This document shows positions 54,412-63,354 of a DNA stretch of 64,000 nucleotides, piece by piece. Both the position numbers and the translations under genes were made by a program. The stretch lies in contig MICF01000009.1 of assembly GCA_001829785.1 (NCBI GenBank), forward strand, positions 1 through 64,000, read 5' to 3'. Position 1 is the stretch's first letter. Every line of letters begins with the position of its first letter. Source of the stretch: Sulfurimonas sp. RIFOXYD12_FULL_33_39 (lineage in GTDB: Bacteria > Campylobacterota > Campylobacteria > Campylobacterales > Sulfurimonadaceae). The notes below the pieces were generated by a model. That model did no database searches, had not been told where the DNA came from, and was given only the letters and a program-made list of their open reading frames with translations.

Positions 54412-56970
54412 ATGAATGAAGTAAAAACTATCTACCTAAAAGATTACAAACAGCCGGAATTTACCATAAAAAATTGTGATTTGGTTTTTGAACTTTTTGA
54501 AGAGCATACGCAAGTTACAAATATGATGAGTGTAGTTAAAATAGATACAACATGTAGAGATATTATTTTGGATAGTTCAGAGTTAGAGCTTATTGAAATA
54601 TATTTGGATGATAAAAAGCTAGATGAGAGCAGATATGTTGTAGAAAAAGAGAGTTTAAAAATTTTGGATGTTAAGGATGAGTTTACTCTTATAATAATTA
54701 ATAAAATTTATCCTCAGCTAAACAGTGAACTTGAAGGGCTTTATAAATCGGGAAATATTTTTTGTACTCAAAACGAGCCTGAAGGTTTTAGAAGAATTAC
54801 TCCATACTTAGACCGTCCTGATGTTATGGCTGTTTTTAAAACGACTATCGTCGCAAACAAAGAGCGTTATCCTATACTCCTAAGCAATGGTAACACTCTA
54901 ACAAATTTTAAATTAGATGACGGCAGACACGGTGTTACATGGCTTGACCCATATCCAAAGCCCTCATATCTTTTTGCACTCGTTGCAGGAGATTTGGGAG
55001 TTGTAAAGGATAAGTTTATAACTGCAAGTGGCAAATATGTAAGACTGGGTATCTATACGGATAAAGGAAATGAATCTAAATGTAAACATGCAATGAAGTC
55101 GCTTAAAGAGGCAATGCTTTGGGATGAAGAGAAATACGGCAGAGAGTATGATTTGGACCTTTACAATATAGTTGCGGTAGATAGTTTTAATATGGGTGCT
55201 ATGGAGAACAAGGGGTTAAATATATTTAACTCCGCTTATGTTTTAGCAGATGAGGACAGTGCAACCGATGCAAACTTTATGGGGATTCAGAGTGTAATTG
55301 CACATGAGTATTTTCATAATTGGACTGGAAATAGAGTTACATGTAGAGATTGGTTTCAACTCACTTTAAAAGAGGGGCTTACGGTTTTTCGCGACCAGTG
55401 CTTTTCAGCCGATATGAACTCAAGAGAGGTAGGGCGTATAGAGGATGTAAAAGCTCTACGAGAGAGACAATTTGTAGAGGATGCTTCGCCTACTGCTCAT
55501 CCGATTCAACCCGATTCTTATATAGCGATTAATAATTTTTACACCGCGACCGTTTACGAGAAGGGCGCTGAGGTTATCCGCATGATTCACACTCTTTTAG
55601 GTGAAGAAAATTATCGTAAGGCAACAGATTTGTATTTTGAGACTTTTGACGGACAAGCTGTGCGTACGGATGATTTTTTATGGGCAATGAGTAGTGCCGG
55701 CGGAGTTGACTTGAGTGAGTTTGAAGTGTGGTACCATCAATCAGGCACGCCAAAGTTACATGTAGATGAGAGTTTTAATGATGGTAAATATACTTTAACA
55801 TTAACTCAGATAGTTCCAAATGCAGTTGATGGAAGTGAACAAAAACCATACTATTTTCCGCTAAAAATAGCTCTTTTGGATGAGAACGGCAATGAGCTAC
55901 ATAACGAAACACTTATTATCTCAAAAGAGAAAGAGGAGTTTATTTTTAAAGTAACATCAAAACCTCATTTATCGATTAACAGGGATTTTTCTGCACCTAT
56001 CATAGTCGATATGCAAGAGAGCAGTTACGGTTTTTTAATGAAACATGATAAAAACAGTTTTGTAAAATATGAAGCTACACAATCTTTTGGTATTAAGGTA
56101 ATAGAAGCTCTTTTGCATGGCAAAAATATAGATGATGAGTATGTAAGAGCGTACGGACATATCTTAGATAGCGACTTAGATTTATCTTATAAAGCGCTGC
56201 TAATGGAGTTGCCGAGTATAACCGCCATTATGCAAAGAGAAGAAGAGATTGACTTTGAGCTAATTTATGAAGCTAAAGAGAAACTTGAAAAACATTTGGC
56301 TTTAACTTTTAAAGATAAGTTATTTGAAATTTACAATGAAACTCACAACCCTACATGTAAAGAGCTTGATGCAAAAAGTATCGGGCAAAGAGCTATAAAA
56401 AACCGTTGTCTAAAACTTCTATCTGCCATAGAGAGTGATGAAATAGCAGAGATTGCAAATCTTCAATATAACAGCTCAATAACAATGACTGACAGAATTG
56501 TTGCCCTTGATACTTTGGAGAATATTTCACCTAAATATTCTGCAATTGCTTTAGAAGATTTCTATAAAAAATATAAAAAAGATACTTTAATTATGAACAA
56601 ATATTTCTCAATTTTGGCTGCTTCTCATAGAGAAGGAACATTAGATCGTGTAATAGCGCTTCAAAACGATGATGCTTATAATGAACTAGTTCCAAATTTG
56701 GTTCGCTCATTAATAGGTGTGTTTGCTAGAAATTATAAACATTTTCACGCTAAAGACGGACTCGGATATAAATTTGTGGCAGATAAAATTATTGATATTG
56801 ACAAGATAAATCCGCAAATCGCTTCAGGATTAGCAGGAGCGTTTAAAATATATAAAAAGTTAAATAATCAAAATAAGACAATGATGAAAGTAGAGTTAGA
56901 ACGTGTAATTTCTACACATTCAATATCAAAAAATGTATATGAAATTATAAACAAAATAATAAAAAGTTAG
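54412..56970 (+). CDS. pepN: aminopeptidase N PepN (M1)
   Basis: Zinc metallopeptidase of 852 residues removing N-terminal residues from peptides in the cytoplasm. The exopeptidase motif GAMEN is at 262-266. The zinc site HEYFHNW has H298, E299 and H302, with the third ligand E321 exactly 19 residues later. The C-terminal alpha-helical domain of about 320 residues completes the E. coli PepN type. ATG follows AAAGAG. A small (TTTGC)3 run lies upstream at 54361-54375. Three TACATGTA elements occur, each in different codon phases (TCR, LHVD, TCK). Confidence 0.95.
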   Translation: MNEVKTIYLKDYKQPEFTIKNCDLVFELFEEHTQVTNMMSVVKIDTTCRDIILDSSELELIEIYLDDKKLDESRYVVEKESLKILDVKDEFTLIIINKIYPQLNSELEGLYKSGNIFCTQNEPEGFRRITPYLDRPDVMAVFKTTIVANKERYPILLSNGNTLTNFKLDDGRHGVTWLDPYPKPSYLFALVAGDLGVVKDKFITASGKYVRLGIYTDKGNESKCKHAMKSLKEAMLWDEEKYGREYDLDLYNIVAVDSFNMGAMENKGLNIFNSAYVLADEDSATDANFMGIQSVIAHEYFHNWTGNRVTCRDWFQLTLKEGLTVFRDQCFSADMNSREVGRIEDVKALRERQFVEDASPTAHPIQPDSYIAINNFYTATVYEKGAEVIRMIHTLLGEENYRKATDLYFETFDGQAVRTDDFLWAMSSAGGVDLSEFEVWYHQSGTPKLHVDESFNDGKYTLTLTQIVPNAVDGSEQKPYYFPLKIALLDENGNELHNETLIISKEKEEFIFKVTSKPHLSINRDFSAPIIVDMQESSYGFLMKHDKNSFVKYEATQSFGIKVIEALLHGKNIDDEYVRAYGHILDSDLDLSYKALLMELPSITAIMQREEEIDFELIYEAKEKLEKHLALTFKDKLFEIYNETHNPTCKELDAKSIGQRAIKNRCLKLLSAIESDEIAEIANLQYNSSITMTDRIVALDTLENISPKYSAIALEDFYKKYKKDTLIMNKYFSILAASHREGTLDRVIALQNDDAYNELVPNLVRSLIGVFARNYKHFHAKDGLGYKFVADKIIDIDKINPQIASGLAGAFKIYKKLNNQNKTMMKVELERVISTHSISKNVYEIINKIIKS

Positions 56971-57134
56971 TTTATTTAATTTATTGATTGGAAAAACACC
57001 CATAAATAGGGAGTTATTAATGCCAGTATAATGTAAATATATAAATATTATTTTTTATATTATAATTATTTTTTTAAATTTTTGGGTACAATTGTTTAAA
57101 GTTTTTTTAGACTTATAATAAAAAGGATATTTTT

Positions 57135-58604
57135 ATGGCAAGATTAGTTGTTCTTGGTGGAGGAGTTTCAGGTCATACTGCTGCTACCTTCGCGGCAAAA
57201 TGGTTAGGCTCGGCTCATGAAGTAGTTGTTGTTACTCCAAATTCTAAATGGAATTGGATTCCATCTAATATTTGGGTCGGTGTTGGTGAAATGAGTAAGG
57301 AAGATGTTACTTTTGATCTAGCCCCTGTATATGCTAAAGCTGGTATTATATATCATCAAGCAAAAGCGCTGGGTATTCATCCGGAAGGTAATGAGACAAG
57401 TGATAAACCTTATGTTGTCGTAGAATCTACGGTACCCGGTAAAGAGGGACAGATTGAAAACATAGAGTATGATTATTTAATTAATGCTACGGGACCAAAG
57501 CTTAATTTTGCTGCAACTCCAGGTCTTGGCGATGCTAACGGTCTTGGAGAATTTACGGTTTCAGTTTGTACTGCAGACCACGCGGTTCATGCAAATCATG
57601 AGTTTCAAAAAGCAATTCAAAAAATGAAAAACGGTGAGCGTCAAAAATTCCTAATCGGGACAGGTCACGGTCTGTGTACGTGTCAAGGTGCTGCGTTTGA
57701 ATATATTTTCAACATTGAGCATGAATTAAATAAAGCTGGTGTTCGTGATATGGCTGATTTGAAATGGATTTCAAATGAGTCTTTCCTAGGCGATTTCGGT
57801 GTTGGCGGATTACATATGAAGAGTATGGGATTTGCTGTTAGCTCAAGAATTTTCGCTGAATCACTTTTTACGGAGAGAAATGTTGACTGGATTATCGGTG
57901 CACATGTAAATAAAGTTGAAAAAGGAAAAGTGAGTTATGAACTTTTAAGCGGCGAAATGGGTGAAGAGTCTTTTGACTTCGCTATGTTAATTCCTCCGTT
58001 TGCCGGTGTCGGTCTTAAAGCTATCGCAAAAGACGGTACAGACATTACGGCTACTGTTTTTGCTCCAAACGGATTTATGAAAGTTGATGCAAACTATGCT
58101 GCCGGTGCTTACGAGAACTGGAAAGCTAGTGACTGGCCTTCAACTTACCAAAATCCTACGTATGGGAATATGTTTGCTTGCGGTATCGCATTCGCACCGC
58201 CACATCCAATTTCTAAACCTATGAGTTCTCCAAACGGAACACCGATTAATCCAACACCTCCACGTACAGGTATGCCATCAGGTATTATCGGTAAAGCGGT
58301 AGCTCACAGTATTTGTGACCGTATATTAAAAGGTGAAAATGCTCCACTGCATGAAGCTTCAATGGCTCATATGGGTGCTGCTTGTGTTGCTTCTGCAGGA
58401 AAAGGTCTATTTGATGGAACTGCTGCAGCAATGACAATCTATCCTGTTGTTCCTGACTTTGAAAAATACCCTGGAACTGGTCGTGATACAGATTATACGT
58501 TTGGCGAAATAGGTCTTGCAGGTCACTGGATTAAACATATCCTTCACCATCTATTTATTTGGAAAGCTAAGTTAAAAACTGGCTGGACAATGATTCCTGA
58601 ATAG
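57135..58604 (+). CDS. sqr: sulfide:quinone oxidoreductase
   Basis: Flavoprotein that oxidises sulfide and passes electrons to quinone at the inner membrane. The 489 residues have the FAD-binding GGGVSGH at 8-14, a NATGPKL strand near 117-123, and cysteines at 145, 181, 183, 349, 394 and 417. Several of these are candidates for the sulfide-oxidising pair. A C-terminal amphipathic segment (HWIKHILHHLFIWKAKLKTGW) suits membrane attachment. The long insertion with PHPISKPMSSPNGTP is unlike the short type I enzymes; the exact SQR type is left open. AAGGAT precedes the ATG, and the AT-rich leader of about 160 bases should hold its promoter. Confidence 0.9.
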   Translation: MARLVVLGGGVSGHTAATFAAKWLGSAHEVVVVTPNSKWNWIPSNIWVGVGEMSKEDVTFDLAPVYAKAGIIYHQAKALGIHPEGNETSDKPYVVVESTVPGKEGQIENIEYDYLINATGPKLNFAATPGLGDANGLGEFTVSVCTADHAVHANHEFQKAIQKMKNGERQKFLIGTGHGLCTCQGAAFEYIFNIEHELNKAGVRDMADLKWISNESFLGDFGVGGLHMKSMGFAVSSRIFAESLFTERNVDWIIGAHVNKVEKGKVSYELLSGEMGEESFDFAMLIPPFAGVGLKAIAKDGTDITATVFAPNGFMKVDANYAAGAYENWKASDWPSTYQNPTYGNMFACGIAFAPPHPISKPMSSPNGTPINPTPPRTGMPSGIIGKAVAHSICDRILKGENAPLHEASMAHMGAACVASAGKGLFDGTAAAMTIYPVVPDFEKYPGTGRDTDYTFGEIGLAGHWIKHILHHLFIWKAKLKTGWTMIPE

Positions 58605-58637
58605 TAATATATTAGATTAATTAAAAAAGGAGATACA

Positions 58638-58802
58638 ATGAGTAAAAAAGTAGAACACAACATAAAAGCGTATAGTAATAACTTTACAACAATGACACCT
58701 GGACCTTTTGCTATATATTTAAGAACTTGCAAAATTTGGCAGTTACTTAGATTTATTGCCATTAATATTAAAATGTTAGTAGTAGTAAGTAAAAGTCACT
58801 AG
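58638..58802 (+). CDS. 54-residue basic protein behind sqr, unknown
   Basis: A small ORF with a strong AAGGAG seven bases before its ATG, 33 bases after the sqr stop, and closed by a hairpin, so it looks like the second gene of the sqr transcript. The sequence starts MSKKVEHNIKAYSNNF, has a PGPF turn near residues 21-24, two cysteine-free hydrophobic stretches around one cysteine (C31), and ends LRFIAINIKMLVVVSKSH. The 3' half is hydrophobic and basic, so it may associate with the membrane. No known family is recognised. The link to sulfide oxidation is by position only. Confidence 0.6.
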   Translation: MSKKVEHNIKAYSNNFTTMTPGPFAIYLRTCKIWQLLRFIAINIKMLVVVSKSH

Positions 58803-58816
58803 TCTGCATTCATAGA

Positions 58817-58839
58817 AGACCTTAGAAATTCTAAGGTCT
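58817..58839 (+). terminator. hairpin closing the sqr transcript
   Basis: Perfect ten-base stem AGACCTTAGA / TCTAAGGTCT with loop AAT, 15 bases after the small ORF stop. The following T-run is weak (CTCTTC), so it may be a terminator or an mRNA-stabilising hairpin. A second mini-hairpin CCTC/GAGG follows at about 58864. Confidence 0.6.
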
Positions 58840-58906
58840 CTCTTCACATACAAATACACTCCCCTCAAAATTCAAGAGGATTAATATTTTCAAGTAAGGT
58901 AAATCA

Positions 58907-59713
58907 ATGATTAAAGAGATAATTACATATCCAACGCCTCCTAGTGTTGAATACGCGACTGATGTAAGAGTTTTTAATGAAGATATATTTTCTTTAATTG
59001 AAGATATGAAAGATACGATTGAAGCCAACTCAATAGATGGATTAGCTGCTTTTCAGATAGGCAGTTACTATAACGTAATAGTTATAAAAAAAGATGACGG
59101 AACATTTTTAGAGCTGATAAACCCTAGAATAATAAGCACTAAAGGTAGAGTAGTAACTACGGAGAGAACAGCTTATTTTCCTAATCTTAGTGCAGATGTC
59201 ACAAGGTTTGAAACAATAAGTTTAATATATCAAGATAGAGAAGCAAATCAGCATTCACTTAAAGCAGATGGAAATTTAAGTATATTGATACAAAGAAAAA
59301 TTGATTATACGTTTGGGTCAAGCTTTTTAAACAAACTAAATAAAGAAGAGAAAAAACTGTTTCAAAAGAAGTTAGAGTTTGGAAGTGATATAGCAATATC
59401 AGAGAGCTGCCCGACAACATTTAAGAGAGATTATATAATTAAAATTATTAATGTAGTTATGATAGCTATGGTAGCATTGGTTATAGCTTCGCTGTTGGTA
59501 GAGAATAAAATGTCACAGCAATTATGGAATTATCAAATATATTTATTTACAACTTCCGTAGTTTTGAATATTATCTATTTTTTCTATGCTCAGTATGAAG
59601 GAAAACAGTTTAGTTCTTGCACAAGCTGTCAAATAGGGAATATAATAGGAACTACGGTTATATCTTTAGTTAAGTTAAGCGCAATTATGCTGCTCTCATA
59701 TTTTATAATGTAA
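58907..59713 (+). CDS. peptide deformylase-like membrane pseudoenzyme
   Basis: A 268-residue protein. Residues about 1-170 follow the peptide deformylase fold: motif 1 GLAAFQIG at 45-52 is intact. Motif 2 (normally EGCLS) reads ERTAY at 86-90 with Thr for the metal cysteine. Motif 3 (normally QHEIDH) reads QRKIDY at 129-134, so both histidines and the catalytic glutamate are lost. Three membrane helices follow (about 179-198, 208-228, 244-266) with SSCTSC between the last two. It should not deformylate. ATG follows TAAGG. The next gene, a hybrid kinase, starts 12 bases later, suggesting a membrane sensor or tether for it. Confidence 0.75.
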   Translation: MIKEIITYPTPPSVEYATDVRVFNEDIFSLIEDMKDTIEANSIDGLAAFQIGSYYNVIVIKKDDGTFLELINPRIISTKGRVVTTERTAYFPNLSADVTRFETISLIYQDREANQHSLKADGNLSILIQRKIDYTFGSSFLNKLNKEEKKLFQKKLEFGSDIAISESCPTTFKRDYIIKIINVVMIAMVALVIASLLVENKMSQQLWNYQIYLFTTSVVLNIIYFFYAQYEGKQFSSCTSCQIGNIIGTTVISLVKLSAIMLLSYFIM

Positions 59714-59725
59714 AAAGTTTTGTAA

Positions 59726-62380
59726 ATGGAAAAAAAAGTACCTTGTCTTGTAAATAAACAAGATATCTTTATATCCTCAAAAGAGTTTATTCTTTTGCAA
59801 TGGATATCGTACGAATCTCCTCGTAGAATACTAAATCTTCATGATATCGATACGCAGAAATTTTTAGATATTTATGCAGGTGATGTTTTTGACTATTTTA
59901 TGGGTGTAATATCCGGCGAAGTGGAGATAGGCAACTGTCCAATTATGCAAAATCTTCTTGCATATTTAAAAGATAGAGATATCAGTGCGGATGAGCTTTT
60001 TGAGATTTGTAACCATTTTAGAAGATCTATGATTGACTTTACTTTTGATGTAAAGTTAAACTCAAAAGAGCTATTTGATGAAATATCATATATATTTGAC
60101 AAAAATTTTCAAGGTATTTTGAAATATTACACCGATACTATTTTTCAAAAAGAACAGGAGATTAACCGACATGTTAAACTCCTTAGCGAATATCAAAAAG
60201 CGTTGGATGAGAGTGCTATTATCTCTAAAACAGATAAAGACGGCAAAATCATATATGTTAACGACAAATATATTCAATTGAGCGGTTATAGTGCCAAAGA
60301 GCTTATAGGAAGCAACCATAGCATCGTAAAACATGAAGATATGCCTCAGGAATATTTTAATGATTTGTGGTTTCAGCTTGAAAATGCCGGTATTTTTAGA
60401 GGAACGATTAAAAATAACAAAAAAAACGGAGACTATTTTTATATAGATGTTACCATTATTAAAATATTAGATCCATACGATAATTCGATAGAGTACATGT
60501 CAATTGCAAATGACGTAACGACGCTTATAGATGCAAGATTGGAAGCTCAAAAAGCTTCACAGGCAAAAGAGTATTTTTTGTCTAATATGTCGCATGAAAT
60601 AAGAACGCCTCTAAATGCTATTTTAGGATTTGTTAATCTTTTAATAGAGCAAGATGTCTCAAAGCAACATAGAAAGTATTTAGAGATTATTTTAAACAGC
60701 GGTGAGAATTTACTAAGCATTATCAATGATATTTTGGATTTTTCAAAACTTAGAAGCGGAGAGTTTACTATTGAGCCTAAAATATTCTCAATTCATGGTG
60801 AAATCAGCCATACACTAGAGCTTTTTGTAGCTTCTGCAAACTCTAAAGATATAACTATTACATCTTTTATAGACCCTAAAATACCAAAAGAGCTATATGC
60901 AGATTCGCTAAGAATAAAGCAGATTTTATCAAATTTTTTAAGCAATGCAATAAAGTTTACTAAAGTCGGTGGACATATTAATGTAGAAGCAGAGTGCAAA
61001 GATAAGATATTAAAAGTAAGTGTTCATGACAACGGAATAGGTATAGCACAAGAGGATATAAAAAATATCTTTACTGCATTTACTCAAGCAGGGGGCGGTG
61101 AAATAGAAAATTTAGAGGGAACCGGATTGGGACTATCTATTTGCCATCAGCTCTCGGAACATATGGGTGGAAGCGTTCATGCCAAATCAAAGCTTGGAGA
61201 AGGAAGTACGTTTTGGGTCGAGCTGCCGGTAGAAATCCATAATAATGAGTGCCAGATACCAAATGATTTAGATGAGTTAAAGAAACTAAAAATAATTTTT
61301 TATTCTCATGACATGATTAGAGGTTATAAAACAGAGTCATTTTTAAAATATGCCCAGCTATTTGGTATGGATATAGAGTTGGTAGATAACTTAAATTTAG
61401 AGTATGACGTAGCAATATTTTTAGATGAGTATGTCGATGATAGATTTAAAGAGAAGGTTTTAAACTCTGATAAAAAGTATATTGCGCTTATTAGCAGGCC
61501 GAGTGATAAGTATGAAAAATATTCGCATATAGCATGTATCTGTTTTCCTCTTTACTGCTCTAAAATTAAAACTACTTTTGATGAACTGCTCCATCCCGAC
61601 TCACTATCTCCTCGTAAGCATGAAAGAAGTATGAAGTTTCAAGGACATATTTTAATTGCAGAAGATAATGAAGCTAATCAAGAGTTGATTAAGATACTAC
61701 TTAGTAAATATGGATTGACTTATGATTTAGCAATAAACGGTCTTGAAGCCGTAAATCTATATAAAGCAAATAATTACGATTTAATTTTAATGGATGAGCA
61801 GATGCCAGTAATGGACGGTAATGAGGCAGTTCAGGCGATTATAAAATATGAGAGAGAAAAGGGTATTAAACATACGCCGGTATCGGCTTTGACGGCTAAT
61901 GTAATTAAAGGGGCTAAAGAACGAGGGCTTATGAGTGGATTTGATTCGTTTTTAGGCAAACCTATAGTTGTAAAAGAGTTGGAGAGAGTTCTCTTTAACT
62001 ATTTAAAGATTGCAAAAAAAAATAATATTGATACAAAAGAGATTTTTGAAGAGTGCAGTGTAGAGGGCTTAAATTATGAAAAATTAACTCAAGAGTTAAT
62101 GTTAAGCAAAAGTGAATTAACTATGCTTATAGAACTTTTTATAAATAAAATGTCAAAACAGATTCCGGAGTTAGAAGCGGCAATAAAATCAAGAGATTAT
62201 AAAGCAATATCTCTTATTTCACATAGCATAAAAGGCTCTAGCGGCAATTTTAGGCTTGAAGAGGTGCAAGAGGAGAGTTCAATGATGGAAAAAATGGCCA
62301 AAGCGCAAGATGAAAAATATGATTATGAGAAAACATTTAAAAAAATAAAAGATGCGTTGGCAAAAATAAAAATTAATTGA
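59726..62380 (+). CDS. PAS hybrid histidine kinase with receivers and HPt
   Basis: A soluble 884-residue phosphorelay kinase. An N-terminal helical domain of about 150 residues of unknown type is followed by a PAS domain (about 155-275), HisKA with SHEIRTPLNAILG near 290, and an ATPase domain (NFLSNAIKFT, GTGLGLSICHQL). A receiver-like domain lacking the acceptor site (about 515-620), a true receiver (LMDEQMPVMDG near 690, FLGKPI near 750) and a C-terminal HPt with HSIKGSSGNF near 832 complete it. The final HPt should pass phosphate to a separate regulator, and the orphan one at 62466 is convergent next door. The gene lies 12 bases after the deformylase-like gene. Confidence 0.87.
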   Translation: MEKKVPCLVNKQDIFISSKEFILLQWISYESPRRILNLHDIDTQKFLDIYAGDVFDYFMGVISGEVEIGNCPIMQNLLAYLKDRDISADELFEICNHFRRSMIDFTFDVKLNSKELFDEISYIFDKNFQGILKYYTDTIFQKEQEINRHVKLLSEYQKALDESAIISKTDKDGKIIYVNDKYIQLSGYSAKELIGSNHSIVKHEDMPQEYFNDLWFQLENAGIFRGTIKNNKKNGDYFYIDVTIIKILDPYDNSIEYMSIANDVTTLIDARLEAQKASQAKEYFLSNMSHEIRTPLNAILGFVNLLIEQDVSKQHRKYLEIILNSGENLLSIINDILDFSKLRSGEFTIEPKIFSIHGEISHTLELFVASANSKDITITSFIDPKIPKELYADSLRIKQILSNFLSNAIKFTKVGGHINVEAECKDKILKVSVHDNGIGIAQEDIKNIFTAFTQAGGGEIENLEGTGLGLSICHQLSEHMGGSVHAKSKLGEGSTFWVELPVEIHNNECQIPNDLDELKKLKIIFYSHDMIRGYKTESFLKYAQLFGMDIELVDNLNLEYDVAIFLDEYVDDRFKEKVLNSDKKYIALISRPSDKYEKYSHIACICFPLYCSKIKTTFDELLHPDSLSPRKHERSMKFQGHILIAEDNEANQELIKILLSKYGLTYDLAINGLEAVNLYKANNYDLILMDEQMPVMDGNEAVQAIIKYEREKGIKHTPVSALTANVIKGAKERGLMSGFDSFLGKPIVVKELERVLFNYLKIAKKNNIDTKEIFEECSVEGLNYEKLTQELMLSKSELTMLIELFINKMSKQIPELEAAIKSRDYKAISLISHSIKGSSGNFRLEEVQEESSMMEKMAKAQDEKYDYEKTFKKIKDALAKIKIN

Positions 62381-62396
62381 ATATTCTGATTAAATA

Positions 62397-62439
62397 TAGA
62401 TTGCTTCGTCGCGAGCTTCGTTAGAAGCGCTGCAATCTA
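62397..62439. repeat. palindromic element between convergent genes
   Basis: Outer arms TAGATTGC and GCAATCTA enclose GC-rich inner sequence with GCTTC / GAAGC (TTCGTCGCGAGCTTCG). Its GC content is far above the surroundings. It probably works as a bidirectional terminator, but the GC-rich core resembles small dispersed palindromes. Only one copy was seen in this window. Confidence 0.45.
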
Positions 62440-62465
62440 AAAACACAGTTATTAAAAGAACTAAA

Positions 62466-63218
62466 TTAATTGTTTTCTAAATAGTAGCCGATTCCTGAAG
62501 CATTTTTTATGATATCTGTCGGGAGTTTATTTCTAAGTCTCCAAACTAATGTTCGTATGCTGTTTTCCGTTGCTCCGCTCTCTTGCCAAACATAATCTAT
62601 AGCTTGATTAAAAGTAATTATGTGTCCGAGTTTTGCCACAAGAAGCCTCAGAATAGCACTCTCTTTTTTTGTGAGTTTAATTTTTTCATTGTTGTAAAAT
62701 ATCTCATCTTTAGAGATATCAATGTGATAATCTTGACCAAAAGTAACAATTGGTTTGTCAGATTTTCTTTTTGCATAAAGTAGTTTCTCTAAATTTTCTT
62801 CATCGATTTTTGAAGTGATTATCTCTTCATATCTCTCATTTTCCACGTTGAATTTAAAAATAGCCATCTGTATAGTAGCATGAAGAGAAGATGGATCAAA
62901 AGGTTTTACGATATATCCGTACGGCTCTGTCTTTATAGCTTGAGAAATCATATCGTCATCGCTATAAGAAGTTAAATATATAAACGGAATAGAGTAATGA
63001 GTTTTTATAGTTTTAGCCAGTTCTATCCCGTCATTGCTCTCTTGCAGTGAGATATCAATAATTACTACGTTAGGCTTATACGTATCTAAAGCTTCTACAG
63101 CTTGAATGGTGTTTTTGCACAAACAAATAACGCCATAACCATGTTTTTCCAAAGAAAGTTTTAGGTTAAGGGAAGTAATCTCATCATCTTCAACAATAAT
63201 AATAGTGTGTTTTTCCAT
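62466..63218 (-). CDS. orphan response regulator (receiver + winged helix)
   Basis: A 250-residue regulator with the same plan as that at 50072-50752: receiver with IVEDDEI near 8, acceptor in VVIDISLQESNDG near 54, lysine in GYIVKPFDPS near 107, and an OmpR-type winged helix (KLTKKESAILRLLV, IRTLVWRLRNKLP) ending GIGYYLENN. No kinase overlaps it. The hybrid kinase with HPt at 59726-62380 converges on it and is the likely donor. The upstream region of about 135 bases contains two TTGTNACAA sites. Confidence 0.88.
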   Translation of the reverse strand: MEKHTIIIVEDDEITSLNLKLSLEKHGYGVICLCKNTIQAVEALDTYKPNVVIIDISLQESNDGIELAKTIKTHYSIPFIYLTSYSDDDMISQAIKTEPYGYIVKPFDPSSLHATIQMAIFKFNVENERYEEIITSKIDEENLEKLLYAKRKSDKPIVTFGQDYHIDISKDEIFYNNEKIKLTKKESAILRLLVAKLGHIITFNQAIDYVWQESGATENSIRTLVWRLRNKLPTDIIKNASGIGYYLENN

Positions 63219-63315
63219 ACTCTACTCGTTGTTTATATATATAATTATTTAGTGATATTTATTATATTATTATTATAGTATAAGTTTTTTTAATTTTATA
63301 GTAAAATTGCAATAT

Positions 63316-63335
63316 TTGTGACAATTTTGTTACAA
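63316..63335. promoter_or_regulatory. tandem TTGTNACAA motifs
   Basis: TTGTGACAA (63316-63324) and TTGTTACAA (63327-63335), each a nine-base palindrome about a central base, are 11 bases apart, one helical turn. They lie about 100 bases upstream of the orphan regulator start. Confidence 0.35.
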
Positions 63336-63354
63336 TACTACACCGAATTTGTGA

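Larger units (their letters stand above)
1033..56359. repeat. dispersed palindrome TACATGTA, about 25 copies
   Basis: The self-complementary TACATGTA was found by eye at 1033, 2679, 6893, 8272, 9917, 9941, 10175, 11714, 12244, 14860, 15909, 18816, 21751, 22629, 22857, 25350, 33009, 33735, 35374, 48206, 49343, 50266, 55338, 55757 and 56352. All lie inside genes on either strand. The base just after it is most often a purine. The shorter ACATGT is also common. Confidence 0.75.

Noticed and set aside
57092..57119. TTGTTT and TATAAT with a 16-base spacer before sqr
   Set aside because: Transcription would start at about 57126, removing the AAGGAT ribosome site of sqr; the box is probably part of the AT-rich leader.
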